64,000 bases of DNA, taken from the NCBI RefSeq assembly GCF_032380655.1, contig NZ_JAWDIY010000002.1:124001-188000 (forward strand), given 5' to 3'. The stretch is from Diplocloster hominis. GTDB lineage: Bacteria; Bacillota; Clostridia; Lachnospirales; Lachnospiraceae. This document shows positions 21,735-32,043 of the stretch, piece by piece (position 1 is the stretch's first letter; each line of letters begins with the position of its first letter). The position numbers and the translations under genes were made by a program. Below the pieces are notes generated by a model, which saw nothing but the letters and a program-made list of their open reading frames with translations, was not told the origin of the DNA and made no database searches.

Positions 21735-24700
21735 ATGCCTGATAACAGAGTAGATAGCATTTTATTGGAAATAGAAGCCACCACTGATAAGGCAGACGGT
21801 GGTATTGATAAAGTAACAAAAGCTCTTACCTCAATGAAGAAAATCACTGAGGGATTAGATACAGAAAAGTTAAAACAGATTCTTGATGTAATGCGTGGTT
21901 TCTCCGGCGTTGGAGATGATCTTAAAAATGCCGGAAGTGGTATGAGAAGCATTGCATCATCCATTAAGTCTCTGTCAGGAGTTGATACGGCGAAATTAAA
22001 AGAGGTTGCGGCTACTGTAAAGGAAGTCAGCACAGCACTTGGAAACCTCGGATCGAATAATCGCGTCAGCATCAGAATTGATTCTGAGGGGGCACAGAGA
22101 CGTGTACAGCCTTTGGAGAACGGTCAGCAAGCAGCGGCAGCCACAGAAAGCGTTGCGACTGCATCAGAAGAGGCACAGGCAGCAATGAACGGTGCCGCAT
22201 CAGCGGCAAGTCAGTTGGCACAAGAGGAAAGCAACCTCGGAACTGCCGGACAAAGTGCAGCAGCCGGACAGACAAACTTAAACGAAAGTCTCAATCAGGC
22301 AAACACAAATCCGGCTAATAGACGTATTCAGGAACTCATAGACCAGATCAATAAGTACAAAGCCACTGTCAGCGGTATGGAGAGTGGAAAGATACGGTTT
22401 GATACCGGTCAGTATGAGGAAGCTGTGAATGGTCTCAGACAGGCACAGGAACAGTTTAAGCAGTTCAAGGAAACGGTTTCACAGTCTCCTAAGAATATGG
22501 AGGATGTGGCAAAGTCCATTAAGTCCATAGGGGATGCAGCACAGAAATGTGGACTTGGAACCTTTTCTTCTATATTAAGTGGAATTGCATCAATTCTTCC
22601 GGCCATTGAAACCGGGGGCATGGCGGCAAACGCTGGGTTCCAATCTATGGCAGTAGGTCTTGAAGCCGTTCAGGCGGCGATACCGATTATTGGTATTATC
22701 CTGACAATCCTTACTGCAATCATCAATGCGGTAAGGCAAGTGGCAAATGCTGTAAAGAACGAGACACAAAAAATCATTTCTGCCGTGAAAACGGTAGTGA
22801 ACAAAATCCGTTCTGGGATTGCTGCAATTATAAACAAATTCAAGGAACTCAAAAAGAGAGTGAGAGAAAGCCTTGGATTTTCAGAAAAACAATCTGGTGC
22901 ATTTGCAAAGAAACTCGGCTCAATCATCCGACTTGGAACGTTCATGTTATTACGTTCAATGTTTACACACCTATTTGAACTCGTAAAAACAGGATTCGAT
23001 AACCTTGTTATTTATTCAAAAAGAGCCGGAACAGAGTTTCACAAAAACGTAAATCTGCTCTACAACGATTTGCGACAGCTTGGAGCATCACTGACAACTG
23101 CATTTGAGCCAATACTGAATGTAGTTACTCCGATTCTGGATTATCTGATTCAGAAGCTCGTTGCAGCAACAAACGCATTGGCACAGTTCTTCTCAGCACT
23201 CACAGGTAAGAAGTTCTATACCAAGGCAATAAAACAGAATAAAGATTATACAGATTCCTTAAATGGTGCTGCAAAGGCGGCAAAGAACCTTACCACCGGC
23301 ATAGATGAGCTTAATATCCTAAGTGATGATAAAAGCGGCAGTGGAAGCAACAGCGGAGCCGATGGAAGCGGTTATGAAACAGACGAGATTGCGGATAAGT
23401 ACAAAAATCTTGCACAGATGATTAAGGATGCTTGGGATGAAGCTGATTTCTACGATGTAGGAAGAATGTTCGGGGAGAAACTGAAAGAAGCCCTCGATAA
23501 CATTCAGTGGGACGGCATCAAAGCATCTCTGAGAAAGATTGCGAAGTGCATTGCGACATTCCTGAATGGTTTCCTTGAAACTCCTGGATTGTTCACATCA
23601 ATAGGTGTGACAATAGCGCAAGCTATTAACTCTGCATTTGAGTTCGTTGATTCATTTGTAGAAAACTTCCATTGGAGCAGTCTCGGAACGGCAATAGCAG
23701 ATCTTATCATTGGTGCATTAGATACTCTTGATTGGACTCTGATAAATAAGACTGCAAAGGGGTTGGCACAAGGCATTGTTGATGCAATCAACGCTGCCCT
23801 GCAGACAGAGGACCTTTGGAAGAAAATCGGCACTGCAATTTCCAATACGATAAACTCAGCAATCACTTTTGCAAAAACATTTGTCAAAGGGTTGGACTGG
23901 GCTTCACTTGGAACTGCAATCGGAAATCTTCTCGGCAATGCGATCGCCGGAATTGATTATGACGGAATCGGAGAAACATTTGCCGGTTTCGTGAATGGGG
24001 TATTTACCGCCGTACTGAATTTCTCAAAGACATTTCCGTGGACGGACATCGCAAAGAACTTTGCAAGCGGTGTCAATACGGCACTGAAAAACATCGACTG
24101 GAAAACAGTTAAGGACGGCTTCGATAGTTTCTGTTCTGGACTTGGTTCAAACCTCAATACGGCAATCACAAACATTGACTGGGAAATTGTCGGAACGACA
24201 CTCGGAAACAGCATCAAGACACTTTTCAGTGGTATTGGAAAATTCCTTGCAAAGATTGATTTCAAGAAAATCGGTAGTGACTTTGCGAGTGCAATTAACA
24301 AAGCCGTAAAAACCATCAACTGGAAAGATGCAGGAGGTACAATCAATTCCCTCATCACTGGTGTATGCACACTGATTAACACTTTGATAGATGAGGTAGA
24401 TTGGTACGAACTTCTAAAGGGCGTAGGAACGGCAATGTCCGAGATTGACTGGGACACAATTCTCAAAACAGTATTTAAGGTATTTGCAGCCAAGTGGACG
24501 TTCAAGAATTTGTTCAAATGGGTATCATGGACCGCCATTTGGAACGAACTGAAAACAAGCGTTGTTGAGGGAATATCAAAGAAGTTCGGAATTGGATCTG
24601 ATGATGGAGAAATAAATACTGTCGGAGAGAAAATAGTCAGTGGTTTGCTTGGTGGAATATCTAAATCCCTTTTGCCAGCACCATTGCAGACAGCGTTGAG

Positions 24701-26420
24701 TTGTTTCGGAAATGTGACAGATGTTGTCAAAGGAATATTTGGCATAGGTGGTTCATCCGATTCAACCGTATTCAGCACACTTGGAAGCAATCTTGTCACT
24801 GCTTTCAATGGAGGCATCGGAAAGAAATTCTCAGACTGCCAAGCAAAAGTTACGGAGTGGGCCGGAAAGGTCAATGACTGGTTCTCGGGTACGAGTTTTG
24901 GAAAGATTTGCAAAGAGACTTGGGAAACCCACGGTCAGAACATCATAACCGGCTTTAAGGACAAGATAGGCAATGCTTATACCACCACGAAAGACAGCAT
25001 CACGACTTGGGCTGCTAAGGCCAAAGAGTGGTTCAACAATTCATCATTTGGTGGGGTCAACATGGAAACATGGACCGGATATGCAAATGACATTATCTCC
25101 GGTTTCAAGACGAAAGTGGGAAATGCCTATACACAGACCAAGGACAATATTACCACATGGGCCTCAAAGGCAAAGGAGTGGTTTAATAGTTCTTCATTCG
25201 GCGGAGTGAACAACGGTACATGGACCACCTACGCAAATGATATTATCACTGGTTTCAAAACAAAGGTGGGTAACGCATACACCACTACAAAAGATAACAT
25301 CACAACCTGGGCGAGCAAAGTTAAGGAATGGTATACGAGCAGCGGCTTTGGAAACATCAATAGCAATACTTGGCAGACCTACGCAAACAATATCATTTCC
25401 GGCTTCCGGGAAAAGGTTGGAAACACCTATACCACCACAAAGAACAACATTACTACTTGGGCGAGTAGCCTGAAAGATTGGTTTTCTGGATCTTCATTCG
25501 GAAATATCAACAATGCCACATGGACCACTTATGCAGGAAATATCATAACTGGTTTCAGGAACAAAATAGGACTGTCGTACACAGATACGAAAAGCAATAT
25601 CACAACATGGGCTTCAAACCTCAAAACGTGGTTCTCTGATAGTGGTTTTGGAGGCATCAATAGTTCTAAGTGGAGTACCTATGCAGAGAATATTATTTCC
25701 GGCTTCAAAACGAAAATCGGAAACAGTTATACGACTTGTAAGAGCAACATTACAACATGGGCTTCTAATGTAAAAACGTGGTTCACAAATACCTGTTCTT
25801 ATGACAAGTGGTATGACATTGCAAAAAATGTGGTAGATGGTTTTAAGAACGGTATAGGAAATCTGTACTCTACCTGTAAGAACAACATTGAATCGTGGGG
25901 CAGCAGTATTATCTCATGGTTCAAAGACAAGCTGGATATTAACTCTCCGTCCAGAGTATTCAAACGATTAGGTGCATATTCCGTAGATGGATATAACATC
26001 GGCGTAGAGAAAGAGGGAGAGAAAACAAAAGGAATTGTCACTTCCTGGGTAGATTCATTCGCTGATATGGACGTGAACCTCGGAACACGTCTGAAAATCA
26101 ATGACAGTGCATTGAAAGAATACAGCAACAATTATGGAAGTGATTTCACGAATGAAGCAATCGTGCAGCGTGTGACAAGGGAGGTATCTACAAACGGAAC
26201 CGTGCAGGCAACGCTTAATTCCGGCTGCGGTCTGAAAGAAGCTATCAAAGAGGCTCTGGACGATCTTGGAATAACAACCGCTGTGAGTGAGATTTCCAAG
26301 AACACCAAGACACAGGCTGATAAGAAAGAACAGACGATTGTTGAAATCGGTGGAAAGACAGTTACGGATGCAGTAACCACACAGCGCAATGCCAACGGTT
26401 ACAGCTTCCAAGGAGCGTAA
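21735..26420 (+). CDS. Tail tape measure protein (1561 aa)
   Basis: Largest phage gene; sets tail length and travels with DNA into the cell. N-terminal helices, a coiled coil (about 190-260), hydrophobic segments near residues 300-345 and 405-420, then two repeat zones: W-G-T-A-I type units (about 23.5-24.5 kb), and about seven 50-aa units (24.95-25.92 kb) of the form KVGNAYTTTKDNITTWASK...SSFGGVN...YANDIISGF. The C-terminus DINSPSRVFKRLG is a classical tape measure motif. Start ATG 21735 after GAGGTGGCAAA. Confidence 0.93.
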   Translation: MPDNRVDSILLEIEATTDKADGGIDKVTKALTSMKKITEGLDTEKLKQILDVMRGFSGVGDDLKNAGSGMRSIASSIKSLSGVDTAKLKEVAATVKEVSTALGNLGSNNRVSIRIDSEGAQRRVQPLENGQQAAAATESVATASEEAQAAMNGAASAASQLAQEESNLGTAGQSAAAGQTNLNESLNQANTNPANRRIQELIDQINKYKATVSGMESGKIRFDTGQYEEAVNGLRQAQEQFKQFKETVSQSPKNMEDVAKSIKSIGDAAQKCGLGTFSSILSGIASILPAIETGGMAANAGFQSMAVGLEAVQAAIPIIGIILTILTAIINAVRQVANAVKNETQKIISAVKTVVNKIRSGIAAIINKFKELKKRVRESLGFSEKQSGAFAKKLGSIIRLGTFMLLRSMFTHLFELVKTGFDNLVIYSKRAGTEFHKNVNLLYNDLRQLGASLTTAFEPILNVVTPILDYLIQKLVAATNALAQFFSALTGKKFYTKAIKQNKDYTDSLNGAAKAAKNLTTGIDELNILSDDKSGSGSNSGADGSGYETDEIADKYKNLAQMIKDAWDEADFYDVGRMFGEKLKEALDNIQWDGIKASLRKIAKCIATFLNGFLETPGLFTSIGVTIAQAINSAFEFVDSFVENFHWSSLGTAIADLIIGALDTLDWTLINKTAKGLAQGIVDAINAALQTEDLWKKIGTAISNTINSAITFAKTFVKGLDWASLGTAIGNLLGNAIAGIDYDGIGETFAGFVNGVFTAVLNFSKTFPWTDIAKNFASGVNTALKNIDWKTVKDGFDSFCSGLGSNLNTAITNIDWEIVGTTLGNSIKTLFSGIGKFLAKIDFKKIGSDFASAINKAVKTINWKDAGGTINSLITGVCTLINTLIDEVDWYELLKGVGTAMSEIDWDTILKTVFKVFAAKWTFKNLFKWVSWTAIWNELKTSVVEGISKKFGIGSDDGEINTVGEKIVSGLLGGISKSLLPAPLQTALSCFGNVTDVVKGIFGIGGSSDSTVFSTLGSNLVTAFNGGIGKKFSDCQAKVTEWAGKVNDWFSGTSFGKICKETWETHGQNIITGFKDKIGNAYTTTKDSITTWAAKAKEWFNNSSFGGVNMETWTGYANDIISGFKTKVGNAYTQTKDNITTWASKAKEWFNSSSFGGVNNGTWTTYANDIITGFKTKVGNAYTTTKDNITTWASKVKEWYTSSGFGNINSNTWQTYANNIISGFREKVGNTYTTTKNNITTWASSLKDWFSGSSFGNINNATWTTYAGNIITGFRNKIGLSYTDTKSNITTWASNLKTWFSDSGFGGINSSKWSTYAENIISGFKTKIGNSYTTCKSNITTWASNVKTWFTNTCSYDKWYDIAKNVVDGFKNGIGNLYSTCKNNIESWGSSIISWFKDKLDINSPSRVFKRLGAYSVDGYNIGVEKEGEKTKGIVTSWVDSFADMDVNLGTRLKINDSALKEYSNNYGSDFTNEAIVQRVTREVSTNGTVQATLNSGCGLKEAIKEALDDLGITTAVSEISKNTKTQADKKEQTIVEIGGKTVTDAVTTQRNANGYSFQGA

Positions 26421-26434
26421 AGGAGGGATATGGA

Positions 26435-26806
26435 ATGGCTTATATATCAGTAAATGGTTATGACTTTCCCCCTCCTAAACGTGGGGCAAAGCCAACTGTA
26501 TCTACAATGGTGGATGCCGGAAGAAATGCCAACGGCACGGTCGTAGGGCAGAGAGTTGGGCGAGATCAGTACAAACTCGACACTCTGGAATGGCCGTGGC
26601 TGACGGCAGCAGAGTGGAGCCGGATGCTTACGGTGCTGAGTGCGTTTTTCGTATATGTCACTTTCCCAGATCCGGTCACTATGAAAAAAATAACAATAAA
26701 GATGTACCCCGGAGATAGAACGGCGGAACCGTACTGGATAGATTCAGACGGAAATCCAATTACCTATCAGAGTTGCAAAGTAAACCTTATTGATTGCGGA
26801 GAGTGA
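26435..26806 (+). CDS. Small tail protein after tape measure (123 aa)
   Basis: Begins MAYISVNGYDFPPPKRGAKP; beta-rich with MVDAGRNANGTVVGQRVGRD and PYWIDSDGNPITYQSC. Similar small proteins follow the tape measure in many Firmicutes siphophages, in the region where distal tail proteins lie. Exact role not certain. GGAGGG precedes the ATG. Confidence 0.65.
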   Translation: MAYISVNGYDFPPPKRGAKPTVSTMVDAGRNANGTVVGQRVGRDQYKLDTLEWPWLTAAEWSRMLTVLSAFFVYVTFPDPVTMKKITIKMYPGDRTAEPYWIDSDGNPITYQSCKVNLIDCGE

Positions 26807-26810
26807 TTGT

Positions 26811-29036
26811 ATGCAGAAAGTATCAAATGAATACAAGGAAAGCATGAAAAGCTCTCTTAGAGAGCGGTCATATATGATGATTTCATTCGGTCTGGTAAAT
26901 CAGGAAGCACAGGCCAATGCAACCGTCATAGGTAACAACTTTGCCTACTATTCAAAGCAGACCGGGTTGTTCGGTCAGCGAAAAGAGACAACCGTATATG
27001 CCACATTGGAGCAGGACTTCACAAAGGTAGACGGCTCTATGTATTTTCTCCCAAGGGAGAATACTTCCGGGAATTACTACGACACCGGTTTGATAAGTAA
27101 ACCTCTGATTCCATCAAGCGGATATGAGCTGCTTATCGAACTGAATGTTGTAGCAACAGACATTAAAGGACTGACTATCAATTTTGGAGAGGTTTATCCT
27201 ACCAGGTTCGACATACTCACGAGTAGCGGACAGAGAATAGAGATTGCTGACAACGATCAGTCAGAGTTCAGTACAGAACAGGTGTTAGAGAATACCACAT
27301 ATATAAAATTCATCTTCTACAAGATGAAAAATCCATATTCCAGACTGAGGATTTATTCAATTCAGTTAGGCTACGGTCTTGTTTATTACAATGACGATAT
27401 TATGGATTCTAAATTAGATAGCTACATATCCCCAATTTGCGAGGATGTTCCACAGATAGATTTCATGGTTAAGTTACAGAATTACGATCAGTATTTCAAT
27501 GTAGACAACCCAAACTCAGCAATCAACTTCTTGGAGACAGGGCAGGAGATGTATATCTGGTACGGTTATCAGTTGCCGAACTCAGACACTATCGAATGGA
27601 TAAGAGGGGCAAAGTTACAGTGTAGTGCATGGGAAAGCGATGATTACTCGGCAACGATAAGGTGTCAGGATCTTTTCAGAAACATGGACGAGGAATATTA
27701 CAAAGGCCGCTATGCTCCGGCAGGAATCACATATTACCATGCAGCAGAATTGGTCTTTCAGGATGCCGGAATTGAGGAATACTACATTGATCCGTACCTC
27801 AAAAAGTCAACCACAAAAAACCCCATACCGAGGGTTAAGCACAAAGAGGCTTTGCAGATTATCGCTAATGCCTGCAGATGTGTTCTTTCACAGAACCGGT
27901 ACGGCAGACCACAAATTAAATCCTCATTCGCACCGGAGTACGACATAACGTGCAACGGAGAGACAGAGTATTCCCATGTTCGGAATATAAAGAGTGAGAC
28001 TGCAAAACAGGAGTACGCTTCATTTGCACACAACTACACCACTGTAAATGCAGAAATGTATTATCTCCCGGAGAACCAGAGTAAGGCAGATAAGTATACC
28101 GGATATATTTCATTACAGCAGTCCAATAAGGATTGCCTATTTGAAGAAAATCCGATTATCTACATAACTCAGGAAACCGCCTGTATGTACTATGGTTTGC
28201 AGTTAATGTTTGGCTCTACACTGCCTGACGGAATTATATTCAGGACTTTCAATGACGGCAAAAAGGTGGATGAGTATGAGGTAAATTCGGACATTACAAA
28301 GAGGCTGATAGTGCAGCACGATTTTGATGATTTTGATTTGATGGAGATTGAGTTTACAAAGACAAAAGAACCATTCAACCGCATAGTCGTTGATTACTTC
28401 TCATTTGGCGATATAACGGATTTTACAATGGAAAGGCAGGATATGACCTCTTCTCCAAAATCAATCAAACAGGAGCTTGTCAAGGCAGTCAGAGTGCCAT
28501 GCTATTCCTACCAGAAAGGAACTGCGGAAGAAACTCTTATTAGTGAAGAGACGGAGGCAGTAAAGGGAGATATTCAGACGTATTATCTCGGAGATCCGAC
28601 TTATGGATGCAGAGCTACGTTCAATTCCTCGGCATCAAACGTCAGCATCATAGAAAACGGAGATTATTATGTGACAGTTAAGTTTCTGATTACTGGCAAG
28701 TACCAGTTTGAAATTATAGGACACAGATACAACATTGTTGAGCAGTATGCCGTAAAAACGCTCAATAGCAGAGGAAAGACCATAACATGGAAAAATCCTC
28801 TGGTAAGCGATATGGAAACGGCAAACCACTTGGCAGACTGGCTTGGGGATTATTACAACGCCGGTATTGAGTACGAATACAATACCCGTGGAAATCCAGA
28901 GATTGATGCGAACGACATTGTTTATCAGGAGAACGCATATCGCCCTGGATTAAAGGTCAATATCTATCGCCACATTGTTAATTTCTCACAGAGTTTATCT
29001 GGAAAGGTAATTGCCCGTAGGGTATCAGAAAAATAA
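26811..29036 (+). CDS. Tail-associated (baseplate hub/Tal-like) protein (741 aa)
   Basis: Large beta-rich structural protein. Start ATG 26811 (MQKVSNEYKESMKSSL) chosen after GGAGAG; an ATG at 26790 overlaps the preceding gene. The central part PQIDFMVKLQNYDQYFNVDN, with IWYGYQL and WIRGAKLQC, resembles baseplate hub proteins. No obvious peptidase motif. Its position after the tape measure supports a tail-tip function. Confidence 0.7.
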   Translation: MQKVSNEYKESMKSSLRERSYMMISFGLVNQEAQANATVIGNNFAYYSKQTGLFGQRKETTVYATLEQDFTKVDGSMYFLPRENTSGNYYDTGLISKPLIPSSGYELLIELNVVATDIKGLTINFGEVYPTRFDILTSSGQRIEIADNDQSEFSTEQVLENTTYIKFIFYKMKNPYSRLRIYSIQLGYGLVYYNDDIMDSKLDSYISPICEDVPQIDFMVKLQNYDQYFNVDNPNSAINFLETGQEMYIWYGYQLPNSDTIEWIRGAKLQCSAWESDDYSATIRCQDLFRNMDEEYYKGRYAPAGITYYHAAELVFQDAGIEEYYIDPYLKKSTTKNPIPRVKHKEALQIIANACRCVLSQNRYGRPQIKSSFAPEYDITCNGETEYSHVRNIKSETAKQEYASFAHNYTTVNAEMYYLPENQSKADKYTGYISLQQSNKDCLFEENPIIYITQETACMYYGLQLMFGSTLPDGIIFRTFNDGKKVDEYEVNSDITKRLIVQHDFDDFDLMEIEFTKTKEPFNRIVVDYFSFGDITDFTMERQDMTSSPKSIKQELVKAVRVPCYSYQKGTAEETLISEETEAVKGDIQTYYLGDPTYGCRATFNSSASNVSIIENGDYYVTVKFLITGKYQFEIIGHRYNIVEQYAVKTLNSRGKTITWKNPLVSDMETANHLADWLGDYYNAGIEYEYNTRGNPEIDANDIVYQENAYRPGLKVNIYRHIVNFSQSLSGKVIARRVSEK

Positions 29037-29060
29037 GAACAGAAAGGAAGAGGAAAATGA

Positions 29061-29948
29061 ATGGCTATTAAATCCGTACAGGCTATCGTAAACGGTGTGA
29101 CTACCACACTCACATACGACAGCGCATCAAAGACTTACAAGGCTACGCTTACCGCTCCGGCAAAGTCCTCATACAATCAGTCAGGACATTATTACGGAGT
29201 ACAGATCATCGCCAAGGATGAGGCCGGCAACACGACTACCGTAAACCAGTCGGATGCCACACTCGGAAGTAAGCTGAGGCTTACGGTAAAAGAGAAAACC
29301 GCACCGGTTATCACAATCTCTTCTCCGACAGCATCACAGTTACTTACGAGCAATCAGCCGACAATTTCATTCACAGTCACAGATGATGATTCTGGTGTCA
29401 ATCCAGATACAATCAAACTGCTTATTGATGGTTCTGAAATATCTGGAATCACAAAGACAAAGACAACGTCCGGTTATTCATGCAGTTATAAACCGTCCAC
29501 AGCACTTTCAGACGGTTCACACACCGTTGTTGTAAAAGCATCCGACTATGACGGCAATGCAGCTACTCAAAAGAGTGTTTCATTCAAGATCGATACTGTA
29601 CCGCCTGAGTTATCAGTTACAAGTCCGGTAAACAAACTTGTCACGAATAAAACCAAAGTAACGGTAGCCGGAACTACCAACGATGCAACATCAAGTCCGG
29701 TTACACTGACAATCAACGGCAGTGCAGTAACTGTATATGACGATGGTACTTTCTCAAAGGATATAACCCTGAAAGATGGCTCAAACACCATTACCGTTGT
29801 AGCAAAGGACGGAGCCGGAAGAACCACGACCGTCACAAGAACAGTAACCCTCGATACAAAAGCACCGGTTATCTCAGATGTTTCATTGGCACCGAACCCG
29901 GCAGATGTCGGAACAACCTATGTAATTTCTGTTTCGGTAACAGATTAG
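29061..29948 (+). CDS. Ig-like repeat tail protein (295 aa)
   Basis: Two to three bacterial Ig-like modules: TAPVITISSPTASQLLTSNQ, later VPPELSVTSPVNKLVTNK, and APVISDVSLAPNPADVG, each with the YDDGTFSKDITLKDGSNT type of strand pattern. Thr/Ser rich. Ig-like domains on phage tails aid carbohydrate or surface attachment. It ends 10 bp before a small related gene. Confidence 0.75.
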   Translation: MAIKSVQAIVNGVTTTLTYDSASKTYKATLTAPAKSSYNQSGHYYGVQIIAKDEAGNTTTVNQSDATLGSKLRLTVKEKTAPVITISSPTASQLLTSNQPTISFTVTDDDSGVNPDTIKLLIDGSEISGITKTKTTSGYSCSYKPSTALSDGSHTVVVKASDYDGNAATQKSVSFKIDTVPPELSVTSPVNKLVTNKTKVTVAGTTNDATSSPVTLTINGSAVTVYDDGTFSKDITLKDGSNTITVVAKDGAGRTTTVTRTVTLDTKAPVISDVSLAPNPADVGTTYVISVSVTD

Positions 29949-29958
29949 GCGGTGCGGC

Positions 29959-30165
29959 ATGGCAGCTAACATATTGGTAAGGGACGTTACGATAAGTCCA
30001 AACCCCGTGCAGGCAAAGGGGAAATACACAATCTCAGTTTCCATTGAGGAACTGAAAGGCGTTGCATTTGTCGGCAATTATGTTGGCTCCTATGTCAATA
30101 TATCAGACAAGGAAATTCCTGATAAATTGCCACTGGCATACGTTGGCAATTACACCAAAGGATAG
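29959..30165 (+). CDS. Small tail-associated protein (68 aa)
   Basis: Starts MAANILVRDVTISPNPVQAK; the first half resembles the final Ig-like strand of its neighbour (DVTISPNPVQ versus DVSLAPNPAD). The second half has VAFVGNYVGSYVNI and LAYVGNYTKG, echoed at the end of the protein at 30797-31585. GGCGGTGCGGC precedes ATG 29959; its ribosome site is weak. Confidence 0.55.
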   Translation: MAANILVRDVTISPNPVQAKGKYTISVSIEELKGVAFVGNYVGSYVNISDKEIPDKLPLAYVGNYTKG

Positions 30166-30178
30166 GAGGCGATGAATA

Positions 30179-30796
30179 ATGGCTGATATAGCAAATGTCA
30201 CAGGAACACTTGACGATAAAGAACTGAATTTTCAGCACTCTATCGGAACCGTATATAAAGCCTCCGCAAGCATAGATGGTTCGGAAAAGGATCATGTAGC
30301 CGTATTGACGGCAACGGATTCTGCCGGGAATAGTACAACGGAAACAATGGTTATTTCTATCTCTGGTTCCTGGACCACTCCAAAAACAGATTGGTACGGT
30401 TACACAGACGATGATGGGATTTATCACGGAGACCGGTTTAACACGGAGGATTTCAACCGGATAAAGAACAACCTCGCATATCTCAGAGAGATAGCCGTGG
30501 CAATGTACCAGGAGTTTTCCATAAATGATCTGGGAGACGATAGGAGCAAAGACCAGTATTTTTATGCGGATGAGATAAATCAGTTGGAAGAAAACATTAA
30601 GCTCATAGCTGAAAACACATTTAAGCCGGACATAGGGGAGAACCCCTTATACACAGCGAATGGAAAGATTTTTGATTTCAACGAACTCAACCGCATTGAA
30701 AACCTAATTTTGGATTTATTCAATCAGTTATTAAACCAATACAGAGGTCGGCAGATGCTTACCTTTAACTTTGGCATAAGGAGGGAGGCGTTCTAA
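30179..30796 (+). CDS. Tail/baseplate protein (205 aa)
   Basis: Begins MADIANVTGTLDDKELNFQH, with an Ig-like N-terminal half (AVLTATDSAGNSTTETMVIS). The C-terminal helical half contains GDRFNTEDFNRIKNNLAYLR, a recurrent element of Firmicutes phage tail-tip proteins. Its stop abuts the GTG start of the next gene. GGAGG precedes ATG 30179. Confidence 0.65.
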   Translation: MADIANVTGTLDDKELNFQHSIGTVYKASASIDGSEKDHVAVLTATDSAGNSTTETMVISISGSWTTPKTDWYGYTDDDGIYHGDRFNTEDFNRIKNNLAYLREIAVAMYQEFSINDLGDDRSKDQYFYADEINQLEENIKLIAENTFKPDIGENPLYTANGKIFDFNELNRIENLILDLFNQLLNQYRGRQMLTFNFGIRREAF

Positions 30797-31585
30797 GTGG
30801 CGTGGGAACGATTAAAGACAGACTACAAGGATGCCGTATGGTCCGGTCTGCGGAAGTTCATACCTATTGATAATGGAGACGGCAGTTATTCCGTAAAAGA
30901 TGTGACCCAGTACACAGTGTACGATGAATCGTTTTTCGGTGCGTATGATGCCAACCGCATCAATACAGCCGTCAACGCAATCATGGCAGCATTGGAAAAC
31001 GGAACAGATTTGTATGAGGTATTCACAGAGTTTTTTGAGAACCAGAAAGTTGAGTTTGACAAGAGAGCAAATCTGGATCTCGACTCATTCAATATCTTTC
31101 TCGACAATTTGCAGGCAACGGCAAATGCGGATGTTGTGCAGTTAAAGAAAGACTACACATCTGAAATGACAACGTTTGAGAACAATCAGGAAATATTGTT
31201 TAATCAATGGTTTTCAATGATTAAAGATCAGTTGTCAGCGGATGCAGCCGGAAAATTGCAGAATGAAATCAACGATGTGGAAACCCACATCAGAAACCTT
31301 GCAGTGAAGATACATTTCAACGATACCGTTGGAACTGCTGCTGCAATAACTGTACAAAATGTAACATCCGGTAACAAATATACTGTTACAGATTATACTC
31401 AGCCTTTGTATCTCACAGAGGCAGGAGAGTACACAATAAGCATTGCGAATGACAACTATATAGTTGCCCCGAAAACATTTTCTATCAGCAATGCGGATCT
31501 TATGACACATAAGACTTTCAGAATCATGGACGGCAACGGATTGGCGTTTGTCGATGGTTTTGTAGGAGCCTATGTAAATAAATAA
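30797..31585 (+). CDS. Tail-tip protein, GTG start (262 aa)
   Basis: Reads AWERLKTDYKDAVWSGL after GTG 30797, which follows GGAGGCGTTCTAA. The middle is coiled coil (residues about 85-165, with VEFDKRANLDLDSFNIFLDN). The C-terminus is beta-rich and ends LAFVDGFVGAYVNK, similar to the motif in the 68-aa protein upstream. Probably a trimeric tail fibre or adaptor (inference). Confidence 0.6.
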   Translation: MAWERLKTDYKDAVWSGLRKFIPIDNGDGSYSVKDVTQYTVYDESFFGAYDANRINTAVNAIMAALENGTDLYEVFTEFFENQKVEFDKRANLDLDSFNIFLDNLQATANADVVQLKKDYTSEMTTFENNQEILFNQWFSMIKDQLSADAAGKLQNEINDVETHIRNLAVKIHFNDTVGTAAAITVQNVTSGNKYTVTDYTQPLYLTEAGEYTISIANDNYIVAPKTFSISNADLMTHKTFRIMDGNGLAFVDGFVGAYVNK

Positions 31586-31599
31586 CGGAGGTAGACAAA

Positions 31600-32043
31600 A
31601 TGAGAGATTTCCCTAAGAGACTTGCAACCGCCGAGGACATTAGAAATTGTAAATCCTTGGTGGATGATGGCGCATTTGCAGCAAAAGACCTGTTGGAAGC
31701 CATCGAAGATCTTGAAAACATGAATTATCTTCATTGTCCGGTTCTTGCGGTAGGAGAGGATAAGAAAACTGTTACCATTCACTATTGTGCTGAGGCAAAA
31801 GCAAATACAAAGGCGATTGTCGGAAATAAGACGGTAACAATCACAAACGTAACACATGAAGAGGGCGAACCGGATGAGATTACAGGAGAGAAACAGTTGG
31901 AAACGACCGTTATTTCCACATCCGCTATGGTATCTGTGGATGCAACAGAAATCGCAGTTACCGCACCATACACCATTTACGACAGTCTCGGCATGACGGC
32001 CGAAGAACTGAATCAGATTAAGGAGGAATTGGCTAATGAGTAA
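31600..32043 (+). CDS. Hypothetical tail protein upstream of DGR target (147 aa)
   Basis: Starts MRDFPKRLATAEDIRNCKSL; the N-terminus is helical with LLEAIEDLENMNY, the C-terminus beta-rich (VTITNVTHEEG, ISTSAMVSVDATEIAV). It overlaps the DGR target gene by 8 bp, so the two are co-translated. Likely a linker between tail tip and the variable protein. Confidence 0.6.
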   Translation: MRDFPKRLATAEDIRNCKSLVDDGAFAAKDLLEAIEDLENMNYLHCPVLAVGEDKKTVTIHYCAEAKANTKAIVGNKTVTITNVTHEEGEPDEITGEKQLETTVISTSAMVSVDATEIAVTAPYTIYDSLGMTAEELNQIKEELANE

